Part shown: one piece after another, positions 62,962-64,000 of the stretch
How the letters are laid out: each line of letters opens with the position of its first letter
Numbering within the stretch: the first letter of the stretch is position 1
Assembly: GCF_030409055.1 (NCBI RefSeq)
Contig: NZ_CP116619.1
Location: forward strand, 3,759,628 to 3,823,627
Length of the DNA stretch: 64,000 nucleotides
Source: Trichocoleus desertorum NBK24
GTDB taxonomy: Bacteria; Cyanobacteriota; Cyanobacteriia; FACHB-46
Direction: 5' to 3'
Notes under the pieces: generated by a model
Told to the model about the DNA's origin: nothing
The model's input: the letters and a program-made list of their open reading frames with translations, nothing else
The model's database searches: none
Translations under genes and position numbers: made by a program

Positions 62962-63128
62962 TGAGTATTTGTCCTTAGTTCTATGTGAACTATGCACTGT
63001 ATAAGCCGTTCATTCTACAGGTTTTTGAGCCTCTACAGCCTAAAACTGTTAGAACCCAATTAAGCTAGAACTCGGCCAGTCTATGGTTTGTCTTTTTTGT
63101 TATTGCTGCTCTTTGAGGTTGCCTTTCA

Positions 63129-63800
63129 ATGATGCTGACCATTCCTGATGTCCTGACGTCAGAAGAGCTAAATTCTGTAGTTTCTAGCCTCAACACAGCC
63201 GATTTTGTGGATGGTAAAGCCACGGCGGGTTGGCATGCAAAGTTGGTCAAGCAAAATACGCAACTTAAAAATGAAGCTAACTATAGTCAAGACCTCAAAG
63301 AGACAATTAAAAATGCATTGAGGCGCAACACCCTATTTCAAATCGCGGTGCAGCCTAGGCTGATTCACTCGATGCTTTTTAGTCGCTACGAGGTAGGAAT
63401 GTCCTATGGTAGCCATATCGATAATGCGCTAATGGGAGGTCAGGAGTTTCTGCGTTCGGATGTTTCCTTAACGCTGTTTTTAAGCCCTCCCTCTAGCTAC
63501 GGTGGCGGTGAGTTAGTCATTGAGAGCGTTGAGGGGGAAACGACATTTAAGTTAGAAGCAGGCTCAGCAGTTGTGTATCCTTCTTCTACCTTGCATCGGG
63601 TTAATCTAGTCACCGAAGGTGTGCGATTGGTTGCTGTTGCTTGGGTGCAAAGCTTAGTGCGTGACCCCCACGAACGAGAGATCTTGTTTGACCTGGATGT
63701 AGCTCGTCGGGCTTTGTTCGACAAGCAGGGCAAGACGACAGAGTTCGACCTAATTTCCAAAAGCCATGCTAATTTGCTCCGCAAGTGGGCGGATGTCTAA
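63129..63800 (+). CDS. PKHD-type Fe(II)/2-oxoglutarate dioxygenase
   Basis: A 223-residue dioxygenase of the PiuC/YbiX hydroxylase family. Iron ligands are His and Asp in GSHIDNALMGG near residue 97-99 and His in STLHRVNLV near 157. The 2-oxoglutarate Arg is in GVRLVAVAW. In other bacteria these are linked to iron supply. No iron genes are adjacent here. Confidence 0.92.
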   Translation: MMLTIPDVLTSEELNSVVSSLNTADFVDGKATAGWHAKLVKQNTQLKNEANYSQDLKETIKNALRRNTLFQIAVQPRLIHSMLFSRYEVGMSYGSHIDNALMGGQEFLRSDVSLTLFLSPPSSYGGGELVIESVEGETTFKLEAGSAVVYPSSTLHRVNLVTEGVRLVAVAWVQSLVRDPHEREILFDLDVARRALFDKQGKTTEFDLISKSHANLLRKWADV

Positions 63801-63812
63801 CTAACGATCGCC

Positions 63813-64000
63813 CTAAGCAGGTGAAGTGAGGCTGAGCTTGCTAGCTTTAGCTTTCTCTAGCCACTGAACTACTTGATGTCCCAGTCTGGATTGATTGAGG
63901 CGATCGATCTCGCGGATACCTGTAGGACTGGTGACATTAACCTCTGTTAGGTAGCCACCAATCACATCTATGCCCACAAAAATTAGCCCATCTCGGCGTA
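63813..64000 (-). CDS. gshB: Glutathione synthetase, C-terminal part (runs off the window)
   Basis: The last 61 or so codons of a minus-strand gene. [29 protein letters not shown] is the conserved ATP-grasp C-terminal block of GshB, which joins gamma-glutamylcysteine and glycine. The stop is at 63813-63815. The start lies beyond the right edge of the window. Confidence 0.93.
   Translation of the reverse strand, partial: RRDGLIFVGIDVIGGYLTEVNVTSPTGIREIDRLNQSRLGHQVVQWLEKAKASKLSLTSPA

Noticed and set aside
62578-63004. Several frames on both strands over the lipoprotein gene
   Set aside because: They arise from the repetitive GC-rich DNA of the Gly/Glu-rich gene; only the minus-strand frame with signal peptide and lipobox makes biological sense.

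Overview
The window comes from a cyanobacterial chromosome. The flanks are rich in the octamer GCGATCGC (HIP1) and carry typical cyanobacterial genes: an RRM-type RNA-binding protein next to ribosomal protein bS21, Ycf46 and Ycf35 homologues, the run fbp - tal - zwf - opcA, an FtsE homologue, and several multi-domain histidine kinases. It looks like a filamentous or other large-genome cyanobacterium. The species cannot be told from the sequence.

Left host flank (1-26866): a GH13 glycosidase, a PAS/GAF histidine kinase, a fasciclin protein, an ABC-2 type ATPase with a very large polytopic membrane protein, a small protein of unknown function, a second histidine kinase, rbp-rpsU, a GH15-like protein, a VapBC-like pair, a WecG-type glycosyltransferase, FtsE, a HEAT-repeat protein, a double-ATPase peptide transporter subunit, a hybrid histidine kinase, 5-formyl-THF cyclo-ligase and the first 151 codons of recQ.

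Mobile element (about 26867-44979, 18.1 kb): it splits recQ exactly at the DEAH box. Resuming recQ on the other side leaves only two codons (Ile-Ser, 6 bp) unaccounted for. The left end carries three overlapping or nearly abutting genes like tnpA-tnpB-tnpC of Tn554: two tyrosine recombinases of 467 and 729 residues and a coiled-coil protein. A 17-bp subterminal inverted repeat lies about 58-61 bp inside each end. I find no HIP1 octamer anywhere inside the element. Cargo includes a two-winged-helix DNA-binding protein, a compact 66-nt tRNA-like gene with a CCT anticodon loop, an XRE regulator facing away from a small operon, a protein with a PD-(D/E)xK-like nuclease signature and its overlapping partner, a three-gene nucleotide-metabolism-like operon (MazG-like helical protein, membrane-anchored dCTP-deaminase-fold protein lacking the catalytic Glu, DUF1643), a lone response regulator, exported proteins including a rhodanese, and many small unknown genes. 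The 41.6-43.4 kb part holds several decayed or frameshifted small genes, including a fragment of a second copy of the response regulator.

Right host flank (44980-64000): the rest of recQ, then fbp, tal, zwf and opcA (oxidative pentose phosphate/Calvin cycle, all co-directional), cobyrinate a,c-diamide synthase, a cyclic-nucleotide-binding protein, an ATP/ADP-translocase-like protein with HEAT repeats, infC without an ATG start, a lipoprotein candidate, a ribbon-helix-helix protein, ycf46, ycf35, an inositol-monophosphatase-family enzyme, a small Gly/Glu-rich lipoprotein, a PKHD-type dioxygenase, and the 3' end of gshB running off the window.

The best candidates for undescribed biology are the recQ-splitting Tn554-like element itself and its cargo operons at 32.9-35.3 kb and 36.8-38.7 kb, which look like defence or nucleotide-sensing modules.
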